A stretch of DNA of 64,000 bases from Bilabrum cf. latius (lineage: Eukaryota > Bigyra: Bicosoecida > Bigyra > Bicosoecida). Of this stretch, positions 54,150 to 64,000 are shown one piece after another. The notes under the pieces are model-generated. The model ran no database searches. It saw nothing but the letters and a program-made list of their open reading frames with translations, and was not told the DNA's origin. Both the position numbers and the translations under genes were made by a program. Within the stretch, counting starts at the first letter, position 1; each line of letters starts with the position of its first letter. The stretch spans positions 558,001 through 622,000 of the forward strand of contig OZ237741.1 of NCBI GenBank assembly GCA_965178125.1. The letters run 5' to 3'.

Positions 54150-55139
54150 TCAGCTCACCACGCACTTGTTGTCGTCCCCGCTCCTGCTATCAAAGGCCAT
54201 CGAGTGATCGGCTGAGGGCGAATAGTGCAGATTGTCCGCGAAGTACGTCTGCTCGAGCTCGCCCTCGGGTTTCTGGTCTGCAAAACTAATCCGCCGCTTG
54301 CCCATCCCCCGCGGGCGCTCCGCCTCCGGACCCGCGCCCTCCTTCGCCCCGCTTCCGCCGCGTTTCAAGATGCTGGGGCGTCTAGTCAGCTTGGGTCGGC
54401 CGAAGGGAGGCGTGGACGGCGCGCCATCCTCTCCACCTTTCGCTGCCGCTGCATCGCCACCCTCAGCACCAGAGGTAGATGCTGGCCCGGCAACTTCCCC
54501 CTCACCGGCACCGCTGCTCGCGCCCGTCCCTCCTAGGCCGGCGGCCGGCGCGTCCCCCGCGGGGGCACCGGAGGGACCGGGAGCGCTGCCTGCTGCTGCT
54601 GCCGCGCCCGGAACGGGAGCCGAAGATGGTCCGCCCACAGCGGCAGGCAACGACGGCGGCTATGTGCCCTCGTGTTCATCATCTTCAGCAGCCTCAGAAT
54701 CAGCTCGCTCCTGCCCGCGCCGCCGCAACCCGAGCAAATTGGCAACTCCCTTCACAAGAGATCGCAACTTATTCTTTCCCCCTTTGGCAGGTGATCCAGG
54801 CGGGCTGTCATCTGCCGAAGGATCAGTTGAAGCTCCCAAGCTCTCTTTAGCTGGAGCGGTGCCAGTAGCCGCTGAGCCGATACTCAACTCCTTGCTTTCC
54901 GCGGCGTTGCCTTTGGGGCGGTGCGGTTTGCCATAGATCGGCGGCTCCTCCGTGAGGCCATCAGGCCTTGTCCACTATGTTTTCTTTGTTCCTGTGTGAA
55001 AGTAGTAGTGTTTCTGCAGCGAAACGTCCAGCACTCTGTACCATCCAGGAGGATACGACACCGCTTGCGACGTACCCTTGGCAGTCCCCGTTGCTTCTCC
55101 AGCACCTCCTTTTGCGTCTTGAGCAATAGTTTCTGACAT
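54150..55139 (-). CDS. WW-domain protein, 329 aa
   Basis: Minus-strand frame from ATG 55139 to the stop at 54150-54152, with TAG-Gln inside the WW domain and at 54660. The WW domain occupies ~30-62: P-P-G-W-Y-R ... H-Y-Y-F-H-T-G-T then K-K-T-Q-W-T-R-P, where the Q of the consensus T-Q-W is the TAG codon. Downstream there is a basic helix (K-L-R-S-L-V-K-G-V-A-N-L-L-G-L-R-R-R-G), an Ala/Gly/Pro low-complexity stretch, and a conserved-looking C-terminus with S-I-L-K-R-G and K-R-R-I-S-F-A-D, which resembles a phosphatase-1 docking R-x-S-F site. Divergent from the SAMHD1-like gene. Confidence 0.78.
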
Positions 55140-55278
55140 CTGACAACCAAAACAAGCAGATTCTATCCCTTGACGGGGGTATATCCGCGTAAAAAGGGAG
55201 AGGTAGCTGCTGTTGACCCTGTGGTGACAGCTTTGGCTGCTGTTCGCTCGCGGCGATAATTCGTCACCTTACTGCCTT

Positions 55279-57920
55279 ATGGATGCAATACCACACAGCA
55301 ATATATGTAGTAAGGCTGGTAGATACACGAATGGCCTACAGCAACGGGAGCAACTGCTGCACCTGAATCATGCTACTCAATTTTCATATTTCGGGCTATA
55401 GAAACACGTTACAATAAAAATAGTTGATGTGACGAGTGAATTTAGAAGTTTTCCATTGTGCCGTATTGCTGCAGGATAGTGGGCATGTTCCACACATTTT
55501 CGTAGCAATCACACTCATCGATTGACTTGGGTGCGTTGGGTTTGCCAAGGATGCCATGATCTGTCCTTGTTGTCTCAAATTTTAAATATCCTGCCGCACG
55601 TATACCAGCCGTTTGTGTCACATTCTCCGCAGATTAGGGTGTTGCGCGCGGTGGGAAAGAATACTTTGATCCTATTCATGGGGCAATCGAGCTGGACCCT
55701 CTGGCAGTGCGGTGCATGGACACCCCTGTGTTCCAACGGTTGCGGGAGTTGAAACAGCTTGGATCGTCTTACTTTGTGTTTGGTGGAGCGTCTCACAATC
55801 GCTTTGAGCACAGCGTTGGGGTGTATCACCTGAGCAAGACTATGATTGACCGGTTTGCATCGCAGCAGCCGGAGCTAGGGATCACTGACGACGAGCGCAC
55901 AGCCGTCGCTCTGGCTGGCTTGCTGCACGACCTTGGGCACGGACCGTTCAGCCACGTGTTTGACGCAGAATTCATCCCAAGGGCCCGACCAGGTGCAACA
56001 TGGACACACGAGCAGATGAGCATCGACCTGATCGACGTGATGCTGGAACAGGGCGACTTGCACGAAGACCTCTCCCCAGAGGTGGTATCGATGATCAAAG
56101 GCATGATCATGGGAGGCAAGCCGCCCAAAGGCCACGGCGCGGGAGCGCTACAGAAGTCACATGTAGGCAGCAGCTCAGCCGGACAGGGTCCGCCGTCCAT
56201 GTTTCGCAGCGACACATCGTCCTCTCGATCGGCCTCGTCGTCCTCGTCCTCGGCGGCTGCCTAGCCTGCCTCGAACGGTGTAGGCTACTCGCTAGCCGCA
56301 CCGGGGCGCGAATTCCTGTACGAAATCGTGGCAAACGCAAGGAACAACATCGATGTGGACAAGTTCGACTATCTGGCCCGGGACAGCCGCTGCGTGGGCC
56401 TCAAGAGCACGTTCGATTTCTCTCGGCTGGTTCGGTCTGCAAGGGTCGTGGAGGGGCAGATCTGCTTCCCCTTCAAGGAGGCCATGACGATCTACAACCT
56501 GTTCTTCAACAGGTACCTCTTGTTCAAGCAGATATACACGCACAGGGCAAGCAAGGCCATCGAGTTCATGCTCACCGACGTGCTGCTCGAGGCAGACAGG
56601 GCATGGCAGGGACGCATCAGCCGCGCCATCGACGACCCGAGGCAGTACTCTAAGCTGACGGATGGTATCCTGCGAGACATCGAGAACTCAACGGACCCTT
56701 CCCTGGTAAAGGCGAGGTCGATCGTGAGCCAGCTCAGGAGGCGCAAGCTATACAGGTTTGTGGACCAGTGGCTCGTGCCAAAGGAGAGCACTCGGGACGT
56801 GGGCAAGCCGTCAGCGGAAGAGATTACCGACCTGAACCCCAGGCCAGAGGTGCAGCTGCAGCCGGAAGATCTCGTGGTGCAGGATTTCAAGCTTCACTTC
56901 GGCAACAAGGACAAGGACCCGCTGCAGCTGACGGGCTTCTTCCGGCCCTCGCGCCCCGACGTGCTTTGCGCCCACGACCCCTCCAAGTTTTCACACTGCA
57001 TCACTCCCACGTTCTAGGAGAGGATCCTCAGGCTCTACTGCAGGAGACCGGAGAGGGAATACGTGCGTGCGGCCGGAGAGGCCTTCAGGCGATGGGTGAA
57101 GCGCGTGTCACCGGGCGCCAGCAACACGCCAGACCACTCCTCCAGGATCTTCTCGCCCCCTCGGTCTGTGGGAGGCAGGTCCAGGGACGGTGGTGGCTCT
57201 GTCAGGGGGGACACTAGGGGACGTGACGCGGACGGGGACAGCGAGGATGAGGAGGGCATGGGGAGGGCGGGCCTTGGGATCGGATCAAGAACGGGAGAGC
57301 GGCGCATGACGCTGTCCCAGCAGAACGTCCTGTTCGGGGAGGGCGATCTAGCGACGGACGAGGCAGCCGCTTCCCAGCTACAGCCAGGGGCAGCGTCCTC
57401 CTCAGCGTCGTCTTCCTCTGCAGCGGCATCTAAATCTTCGTCCGATTCGGCGGGGCAAGGCAATGGCGATGGTGGAGCATCGCGCGCATCGGGAGGTGGC
57501 CTTGCATTGGGGTCAAAGAGGGGCAGGGCCACTGGAGATGGTGAGGGTGATGATGATGGTGATGACGACGAGGATGAAGATGAAGACGACATCAAGTTTT
57601 CGCAGGGGTCCGGCTCGAAGCAGAAACGGGGTGGCAGCGCGCCGCTGTCGCAGATCCCAGACGCGGCGGACGGACTCGGGGCTAGCAGCCTACGAAGGAG
57701 CGGCAGCACTAGCTCGAACCGACCTCCGAGCGGCCCGAGCAACGGGGCCGCGAGCAAGCGCAGGAGGACGAGCGCGGGGAGTGCGAACGGGGCAAAGAAA
57801 GGCAAGGGAGGTAAGGCGGCAGCCGGGAAGCCTGCCAGTGCGACTGGCTCGCAGGCGGGACTAAACCCGTGGACAATGAGCGCATCGTAGTCCTCGTCAG
57901 GGTCGAAGGGGAAAGATTGA
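55279..57920 (+). CDS. SAMHD1-like HD-domain dNTP hydrolase, about 772 aa (two exons)
   Basis: Proposed exons 55279-55309 and 55633-57920; the 323-nt intron has GTAAGG and CCGCAG borders and keeps phase, but exon 1 (10 codons) is a prediction. TAG-Gln at 55635, 56262, 57015 and 57888; TGA 57918-57920. The HD core is clear: D-P-I-H-G-A-I-E-L, H-N-R-F-E-H-S, L-L-H-D-L-G-H-G-P-F-S-H and I-D-V-D-K-F-D-Y-L-A-R-D, carrying the H...HD...D metal ligands of dNTP triphosphohydrolases. The SAM domain is absent. The last ~290 residues are Ser/Gly/acidic with basic K-R-R-R-T nuclear-signal-like patches. Expected to cleave dNTPs to nucleosides plus triphosphate. Confidence 0.85.
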
Positions 57921-58042
57921 TCGGAAAGGATCGAAGGAGAATGATTGAAGCCAAGCGGCTCGGACGACTGCTCGGAAAAGTGCCAATGACTGACAAGGAC
58001 CACCCGCCCACGAAAGTTAACGGAGACAAGCAATGAAAGGGG

Positions 58043-58994
58043 TCACTGCGATGCCACCATGGGCCCACCAGCCCCGCCAGTTGCCGCCTTGGCCGCCCCC
58101 GCAGCCATCATGCCGGCATATCCGCTCTGCACGCGAGGAGCAGAGCCGCTGGCGGGGCCCGCCAACGCTGCCGCGGGAACGCGCGGCGCCGGTGCCGGAA
58201 CCTCGCTCCCAGGCGCGCCCCACTGGGAGCCCTCCTAGGCGACCGCAGGGGCTGGGGCGTGAGCAGCGCCTGAGGACGCCGCAGCGTGGTGGTGGTGGTG
58301 TTGTCCTCCCGAACCACTCCTGTGGCCCCGACCACCCCCGGCACCTCTGCCCCCGGCACCACCCGAGCCATGTCCGGGACCGTGCCCGCCCGAGCGACCA
58401 TATCCGCCCCCGCCCCCGGACCTCGCGCCGCGCCCGTACCCGCCTCCTCCGCCGTAGCTGCGGCCTCCTGCTCCGCGCCTGTCGCCGCCACGGTGCTCCG
58501 TATGCCTGTCTGCTGGGGCAGCCCTTGTCGCCCCTGTGGTGCAGCCTACGTCTGCCCCAGGGGTGGAGCTGGGAGCAGCAGGGGTCGATGCTACACTGTC
58601 TGGATGGGCCGAGATCTTGGAATAGTCTCTATGCACGTGCAGCCGAAGCTCAGAAGTGTCATCCCTGTTCATGCGCCTGGACACTGCACAGTTCCTGATA
58701 ACGATTGGCTTGCCTTCCCCTAAATCTGTCTCAATCCTTTCCAGCACGCTGTCTTGGGCCACGAGCTTTGTTCTTGCAGTCTCGTCCGCAACTGTCACCT
58801 CGGCCAGCCTGCTTCCTTTCCCTCCGTGCGCCTCATCCACCCTCTGCAGAATTAAAATATTGTGCAAAACATGATACAAAATGAAAAGGAAATCCATCGG
58901 CAAGAGGGGTGAGGCAATCGACCAACAGTACCCAGCTTACAACATCAATTTTTTCGATAATGGCGACCAAGTTCACCCCGGTCATACCCGGCAT
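58043..58994 (-). CDS. OB-fold, RGG-rich ssDNA/RNA-binding protein, 284 aa (two exons)
   Basis: Minus strand, exon 1 58994-58941 and exon 2 58843-58043, joined across a 97-nt GTAAGC...CTGCAG intron in phase 0. Exon 1 codes M-P-G-M-T-G-V-N-L-V-A-I-I-E-K-I-D-V and runs into V-D-E-A-H-G-G-K-G-S-R-L-A-E-V-T-V-A-D-E, which with K-P-I-V-I-R-N-C-A-V matches the OB fold of NABP/SOSS-B-like single-strand binding proteins. The second half is a Gly-Tyr-Arg-His-rich RGG tail with H5. One TAG-Gln (58235); TGA 58043-58045. A role in DNA repair or RNA handling is inferred from the fold. Confidence 0.75.
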
Positions 58995-59338
58995 TAGCTA
59001 ATCTATTCTTAAATATCGAGCTGGACGGACATCTTGCCTCTGGGAGCCTCCTGATCTTGACATATTTGATAGATTAGTGTGAAGGCCCCATCTAATCATA
59101 CTTGATCCGTAACTACACGTTATAAAATCTGACCGTGCACCAGTTCTGCACCAGGTGCCGCCGCACTGCCGCTTCTGTGTTCATATGGGTTCTAGGTGGG
59201 GCCAAATATCAATTGATACAACCTTTTTGTAGATGGTCTTAGAAATACATGTCTATACAAAGTGCAAAAAGACTCCCACGGGGTTCACAGCAGAAAGTGC
59301 AGCCCCGCCCCGCCAATGCGATTGGCCTCGCTAAACGC
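58995..59338. other. Intergenic, no gene seen
   Basis: 344 bp, AT-richer than neighbours, between the OB-fold gene's start and the next minus-strand gene's stop. No feature recognised. Confidence 0.4.
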
Positions 59339-61738
59339 TCACGCAATGGGCCTGTCCCACTGGCTCTCTCCTGTAGCAGCGTTATAGAAATACGCGAGGC
59401 CGTCCTCTCCCACGTGCTTGGTCCATCCCTCCGGCAGGGGTGGCTCAGCAGCAGGAGCTGGCGCAGGAGCAGCGATCCCGAACCCGTGCTCGACCCCAGA
59501 CTCGGCCCCGGCCCCAGCCCCGACCGGGCCCTCCCCACCGCCCTTCCTGTCGATGACCTTCTTGTTCCTTCCCTCTGCCACAGAGCTGCCCCGGCTGGAG
59601 TCAGACCCCGCCCGCTTCCTTGTGCGCTTCCGCTTCCCTCCGGCACCACCGGCAGCCGTGGTCTTGCAGGCCTCGACTCCAGCTGATCCCACGCCCGGGA
59701 TGGGTACTGCTCCTGCCCGCACCGCGCGGCTCGCACTGCCTGCATCCGTGAATGTGACAAAGGTGAAGCCCCTGCCCATGGTGTCCTCGTCGATTGACTC
59801 CACCACGCCAAAGGCCCTCTCCATGGCTGCAATCAAGTCGCCGGCCCTGGCACCCTTTATGCCTCCCACGAAGACTCTCTTTGCATCACCGGCCGGGCGC
59901 GGCTTCGGCTTCGGCTTCGGCTTCGGCTTCGGATGAAACTTTGGGGCAGGCGCCTTTGGCACCCTGATCGACGCTGTCCCCGCGCCTTGAATGTCCACAA
60001 GGCCGGCCTCAATCGCGCGCCTAGCACCGCCTGCAGCGGCGAATGTGACAAACGTGAAGCCCTTGGGCATAGTGTCCTCGTCGATTGACTCCACCTTCCC
60101 GAAGGCGCCCATGGCTGACAGCACGTCCAAGACCTTGGTCCCTTTCCCAATACCCCCGACGAAGACCCTGTTGTCACTGCCAGCCGGTGTCGGCCCTGGG
60201 TGGGGCGGGGCGTGCCCCTTTGGCGCGTTAATGTGCGCTGTTCCAGCTCCTGGGATGTCTACCCTTCCAGCCCGCAGCGCACTGGCAGCCACTCGTGGGT
60301 CCGCGAACGTGACGAATGTGTAGCCTCTGTCCAGCGAGTCCTCCTTGATCGACGTAACCGTGCCGAAGGTACCCATCGCTGCCCGAATAGAGGCAGCTTT
60401 GGCTCCCGCGGCAAACCCACCCAGGTGCACTCGTGTCACCGGCCCTGCCTCGATTGCCGGCCGTGGTGCGCGTGGTCCGTGCCCACCGTGGTGGTGGTGG
60501 TGGTGATGGTGGGCTGCGCTAGGGTGCCCACCAGCATGTGCGATGCGCCGGACATCGTGCCTCCCCACCGCGTGAGAAGGCCCACCAGCATGTGCGATGC
60601 GCCGGACATCGTGCCTCCCCACCGCGTGAGAAGGCCCACCAGCATGTGCGATGTGCCTGACGCGCCGCTCCACCGTCTCATGGTACTTCGCACCGCCAGT
60701 TGCAGGGCCAGCTCCGGCACCACCAGCTACCACGACTCGCCGCGTCACCACCTCCACCGTCTCGATCAGCCTGTATCCCGCTGCCAGCTCGCCACGGAAG
60801 GCCCCACCACCCCTGCGGTCCTGGATCCGCCGCGTGCACGCCTAAAAGGCCTTGTCGCCCATCTCGCGTGCTACTGCCAGTACCATCAGGTCAGGCACCG
60901 TCTCCATGTCCGACACGTCCAGCCTCCTGCCGCCGGTGTCATCGGCCAGTTTCTGCCAGAAGGCCGTGATCTTGTCCTTCACCGTCCTCCTGTTCTCTGC
61001 CTGCACAGAATAGATCCGGACCTTCTTCTGTACCAGGGTGGCCAGGGCTCTTTTCCAGTCCATTGTGATCTTGAAGCCCTCCCCTGTCACGTACCCAGGC
61101 TCGTGGGGCAGGTCGTCACCCACCATGACCATCAGCCGCCTGGAGTTGGGTCCCCAGTCCATCTCCTGCGCGGCCTTGTGCAGGGCCAGCTCGTATGCCT
61201 CCTCGGGGTCGCCCCCGTAGGTCGGCCCCACGGTCCTGGTGAAGTCCATGATGGCCTTGAGGTTAGAGTCCAGCTTGGCCTGCTTGACCTTGGTGCTGCC
61301 CACGTCCATCAGCGGCATGTACTTGATCACGTACTTGTCCTTCTTGTCGCAGTAGTCTCCATGCGCGATGATGCCGATCCGCAGGTCTGTCGAGTTCTCG
61401 TTGGCCACTCGCACCAGGCCCCTGACCAGCTCTGCCAGCCCCGCCCGAACCTCCTCCAGGTAAGGGTACATGGAGCCGGTGGTGTCGAAGCACAGGCAGG
61501 CCTCGATCACCTTGCGCTCCGTGACTACGCGCCCCGGCTCCTCGTGCCTTACCACTGCCGGAACTGCCGGAACTGCAGAAGCTGCAGCACGTGGATGCCG
61601 GAAAATGCAGTCTGGCCTGTTGCAGCTTGCTCCAAAATGACAATCATTCAACCGCTCTGGGGGGTGCTTGAAGTAGCACCCGAAGCGGGTGCATCCTGCA
61701 CCATACTTGCACCAACGGTGCGCCGTAGTCTATGCCAT
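59339..61738 (-). CDS. CCCH(x2)-vWA-RRM(x3)-WW fusion protein, 799 aa
   Basis: Minus-strand frame from ATG 61738 to TGA 59339-59341; TAG-Gln at residue 3 and at 60842. Two CCCH fingers (C-K-Y-G-A-G-C...C...H and C-H-F-G-A-S-C...C...H) precede a von Willebrand A domain (~80-290) whose MIDAS motif D-T-T-G-S-M is intact. A His/Gly-rich linker made of 18-residue repeats follows, then three RRMs with R-V-F-V-G-G-I and K-G-F-T-F-V-T-F, a K-P dipeptide repeat between RRM2 and RRM3, and one C-terminal WW domain nearly identical to that of the 29457 paralogue. The vWA domain suggests metal-dependent protein binding. I know of no protein with this order of domains. Confidence 0.85.
60526..60660. repeat. 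54-bp tandem repeat inside the vWA-RRM gene
   Basis: Units start at 60526, 60580 and 60634 (about 2.5 copies, nearly identical). Each codes 18 residues with R-R-I-A-H-A-G-G-P-S-H-A-V-G-R-H-D-V, so it is an in-frame coding repeat next to an eight-His run. Confidence 0.9.
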
Positions 61739-62901
61739 TATGAGTAAAGTCTGCGATCGTAGCCCTTGAAAAACCTCAGTAATGGTCAGATGTGTGCGTT
61801 GGATGGATGGGAAAACACTCGATCCACCATTTCTGTGTCAAGTTGAGCAGAACATAGCTAGTACACATACTCTTACAGAGCTAAATAAGTCTTTGGGATG
61901 TTTTAATTGGAAATTTCTGGATCTGTGCTGACTGCAGGGTTGCGAGAATAGAGTAGCGGCCAAAACCTTATCTTGGCGGCACAATCGTACATAAAGCTAG
62001 AACATTGCAGCGAAAGACCTTCCATAATACTTATAAGTATACTTACTACTATTAAAGCCTTGATTTCGTGTACAACTACCTCTCTTTGCTGTCGTAGATG
62101 TCGCGAAGTGTCCTCCGGTCCGTCGCGAAGCTCGGCGGCATAAACCGGAACTATGCCAAGGTCGCACAAGGTACGCCTGGTGCAGGGCTCAGCAGGGTGC
62201 CTAGTGGACAAATGGCTACGAAAGTAAAGCGCATCTAGCACTGCTTTCAACGGCTGGCCCGTAGGTCAGGCGGATCGGCGGCACGGAGAGCACAAGTTGC
62301 CAGGCGAGCTCCAAGCTGCCAAGAACGGACCTTCCTTCGCATTATACGTGCTCTTACCACCTGCTCACCGCGCCAGATATAAGAGTGTGCTCAAACACTT
62401 CCACTATCTACCCCAGAGCAGCGCTAGCAACAAGCCCCACCGCACGGCACTACGCTTAGCAGAGGCTGCAAGGCCGCCATGGTGCGAAAGTCAAGTGGTT
62501 GGGAGTCGGTGGTACAGGAGGAACAAAGGAAGGCATGGGACTCGTGATGCACATAGAGCATGTGCACGTAATACAGCTTGGTGTGCGTGAAGCAATTGCT
62601 GTGGAAGGGCACTGTTACGGACAGGCATGGCGTGGCTTGCGGCCCCCTGTGTGCGAGCGGTATCCAGCGATGGAGAGGGGTTCTTGACGGCACGATCCTA
62701 TGGATTGGAGCGGAAGCCGAGGCAAATGAAAAACTCGCCGATACAATGATCGCCCCATGTCTACATGCAAGAAGTAGACACACGAATCACGTGCCTACAA
62801 TCCCACTTGCATTGCTTGGGCTGCTGCCGACCCACACGTTGAGCGCCGACAGTGGACACCGACTACATGCATCCCACTCGCGCCCCTCCCGCGAGCTCTC
62901 A
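61739..62901. other. Intergenic, one weak small ORF
   Basis: 1.16 kb between two minus-strand genes. Apart from the weak frame at 62098-62382 nothing is recognised. Stops in all frames are frequent around 61740-62050, where the sequence is AT-richer. Confidence 0.4.
62098..62382 (+). CDS. Weak candidate: short basic protein, 94 aa
   Basis: ATG 62098 to TAA 62380-62382 with one TAG. The N-terminus (M-S-R-S-V-L-R-S-V-A-K-L) could be a mitochondrial targeting peptide. The rest is Arg/Ala-rich without domain; a GTACGC sequence after 24 codons could be a splice donor. Could equally be chance. Confidence 0.25.
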
Positions 62902-64000
62902 TCACGGCATCCCCGTGTCGGCGTACAGCGCCGCGCGCACCGCAGTGGCAAGCGCCTGGTCCTCCGGCCACACACCCGCGGTTGTGCCGTGGTCGTACCC
63001 CTTGGCCTGGAAGTCCTCCAGCGACATGCCGCACTCGGACACCTTCCCGTCCTGCGTGTACACTTTGTTCCCTGACGTCACCACATACGCGTCGTGGGGC
63101 GGGCACGTGCCCTTGCCATAGTCGCCCGAGCTCGTCATAACTAGCGTGTTGTTCTGGTAGTGGTCCTCCTGTCCTGGCAGCTGGGGGCACACGCTGAAGC
63201 CGTGTCCAACGTATGCCGCAACGTTGCTGCGGAGACTCGAAACGGCAAGATGGGACAAGAAATTCACGGATCAAAGTGTGATAGGGCGAATGAGGGTACG
63301 ACGTGGCGAGGAGAGCAGTGGTACTGACTGCCCTGTACCCTACTCTCACTTGACGTGGTGGTTGGAGTGCCCTCCGAAGTCATTCTTCATCTCATTACCA
63401 GAGAGGTACAAGACGTTGTAGGTCGAGTTGAAGTTGTTCGAGCCTGCGAGCGGTGCTTCAGGGATGTCTGGGAAACAAAATGAACTCGATACAGGCCTAC
63501 AAAGGGAGGAAAAAGGCCTTGTGCAGGCTGCTCACCGTCATCGTTGTCGATACCCTCCTGCGAGTCGCAAGAGCAGGTGTAGGACACAAGGAGCAGATGA
63601 GGGCGCACACACGTTACGGGAACACTATACAGAATTAGAGCAAGCAGCAAGCAGCAGGCCAGCACGCTTTCCAATCACCCGACCAGTGCAGTGGCTCACT
63701 TGGACATTGTACTCCCCGAAGATGATGTTCTGGTACAGCTGGTCCCACTTCTTGATGCTGGTGGGTCTGCCGTCCTCTCCGATCCACTCCCAGACCTGGC
63801 GGTCCCAGCTGTTGAACGGGCTGCGAAAAATAGAACAAGGAAATGCACGGACGCACTACGATGCACGGCTGGATTGCGATACGCGGTGGCCATGCACATG
63901 CAATCTAAGCAATTGGCATCGATGGTAGCCGTGGGCGTATCAGTGCGTCGCTCACCCGTGATCACTCGTTTCGCGAACCGAGGCAAACATGATGTTCCTC
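62902..64000 (-). CDS. Secreted beta-helix-like protein, 3' part, six exons in window
   Basis: Minus strand; exons 64000-63956 (partial), 63820-63700, 63557-63536, 63467-63350 and 63226-62902, with introns of 135, 142, 68 and 123 nt bordered by GTGAGN and CAG, all keeping phase; TGA 62902-62904. The product reads R-N-I-M-F-A-S-V-R-E-T-S-D-H-G, F-N-S-W-D-R-Q-V-W-E, N-I-I-F-G-E-Y, S-T-Y-N-V-L-Y-L-S-G-N, G-G-H-S-N-H-H-V then V-G-H-G-F-S-V-C-P-Q-L-P-G. Repeated short strands with Asn/Ser turns suggest a right-handed beta-helix (pectin-lyase-like) extracellular protein. Five exons are listed here; the 5' part lies beyond the window. No TAG occurs in the visible exons. Confidence 0.7.

Overview
The window is nuclear DNA of a unicellular eukaryote (lineage not identifiable from sequence alone) that carries a complete 25-kb Maverick/Polinton-like DNA virus integrated inside a host gene. 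Host DNA (1-90 and 25052-64000) is GC-rich; the element (91-25051) is strongly AT-rich. In both, TAG behaves as a glutamine codon while TAA and TGA terminate: dozens of conserved reading frames become continuous only when TAG is read through, and several TAGs fall where families prefer Gln (WW domain T-Q-W, integrase Q-A-D-L, the catalytic Gln of the viral protease). The only other in-frame stop codon inside a recognisable domain is a TGA in the disrupted gene, best read as a nonsense mutation. I therefore annotate with TAG = Gln.

Element: 427-bp terminal inverted repeats beginning with seven C, flanked by a 5-bp target duplication (CTAGC). Removing the element and one duplication restores, in frame, a GH43-like glycosidase gene. 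Gene content is a full Polin­ton-type set: DDE integrase with chromodomain-like tail, A32-type packaging ATPase, adenain-like protease, penton-like and double-jelly-roll-type capsid proteins, a short protein-primed-type DNA polymerase B, and a primase-helicase, plus two BspA-like repeat proteins, a nucleotidyltransferase-like protein, a 692-residue probable virion protein, zinc-finger proteins and several unknowns. Two promoter classes are visible: an imperfect palindrome (GTTTAAAATGACTTAAA) 30-50 bp upstream of replication and accessory genes, and TATATA boxes abutting the start of structural genes. Five copies of a dispersed repeat (two in the TIRs, two bracketing the capsid cassette as an inverted pair), a 20-bp iteron array and a nested GC-rich MITE-like insertion fill the non-coding DNA.

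Host, left to right: disrupted GH43 gene (minus) divergent from a 1050-residue unknown; two CCCH-RRM-WW RNA-binding genes; a 2.3-kilo-residue PH/kinase gene on minus; an eight-or-so-TM membrane protein followed by a 2545-residue signal-peptide receptor-like protein with cysteine-rich repeats and a multi-TM C-terminus; a NYN-domain ribonuclease-like gene; a WW protein; a SAMHD1-like HD hydrolase; an OB-fold/RGG protein; a third CCCH-RRM-WW paralogue that also has a vWA domain; and a multi-intron secreted beta-helix-like protein running off the right end. Most host genes are single, very long exons, but GT-AG introns of 68-323 nt are seen in the last genes. The host part is unusually rich in RNA-binding architectures; the element uses the same altered code, so it is adapted to this host or a relative.
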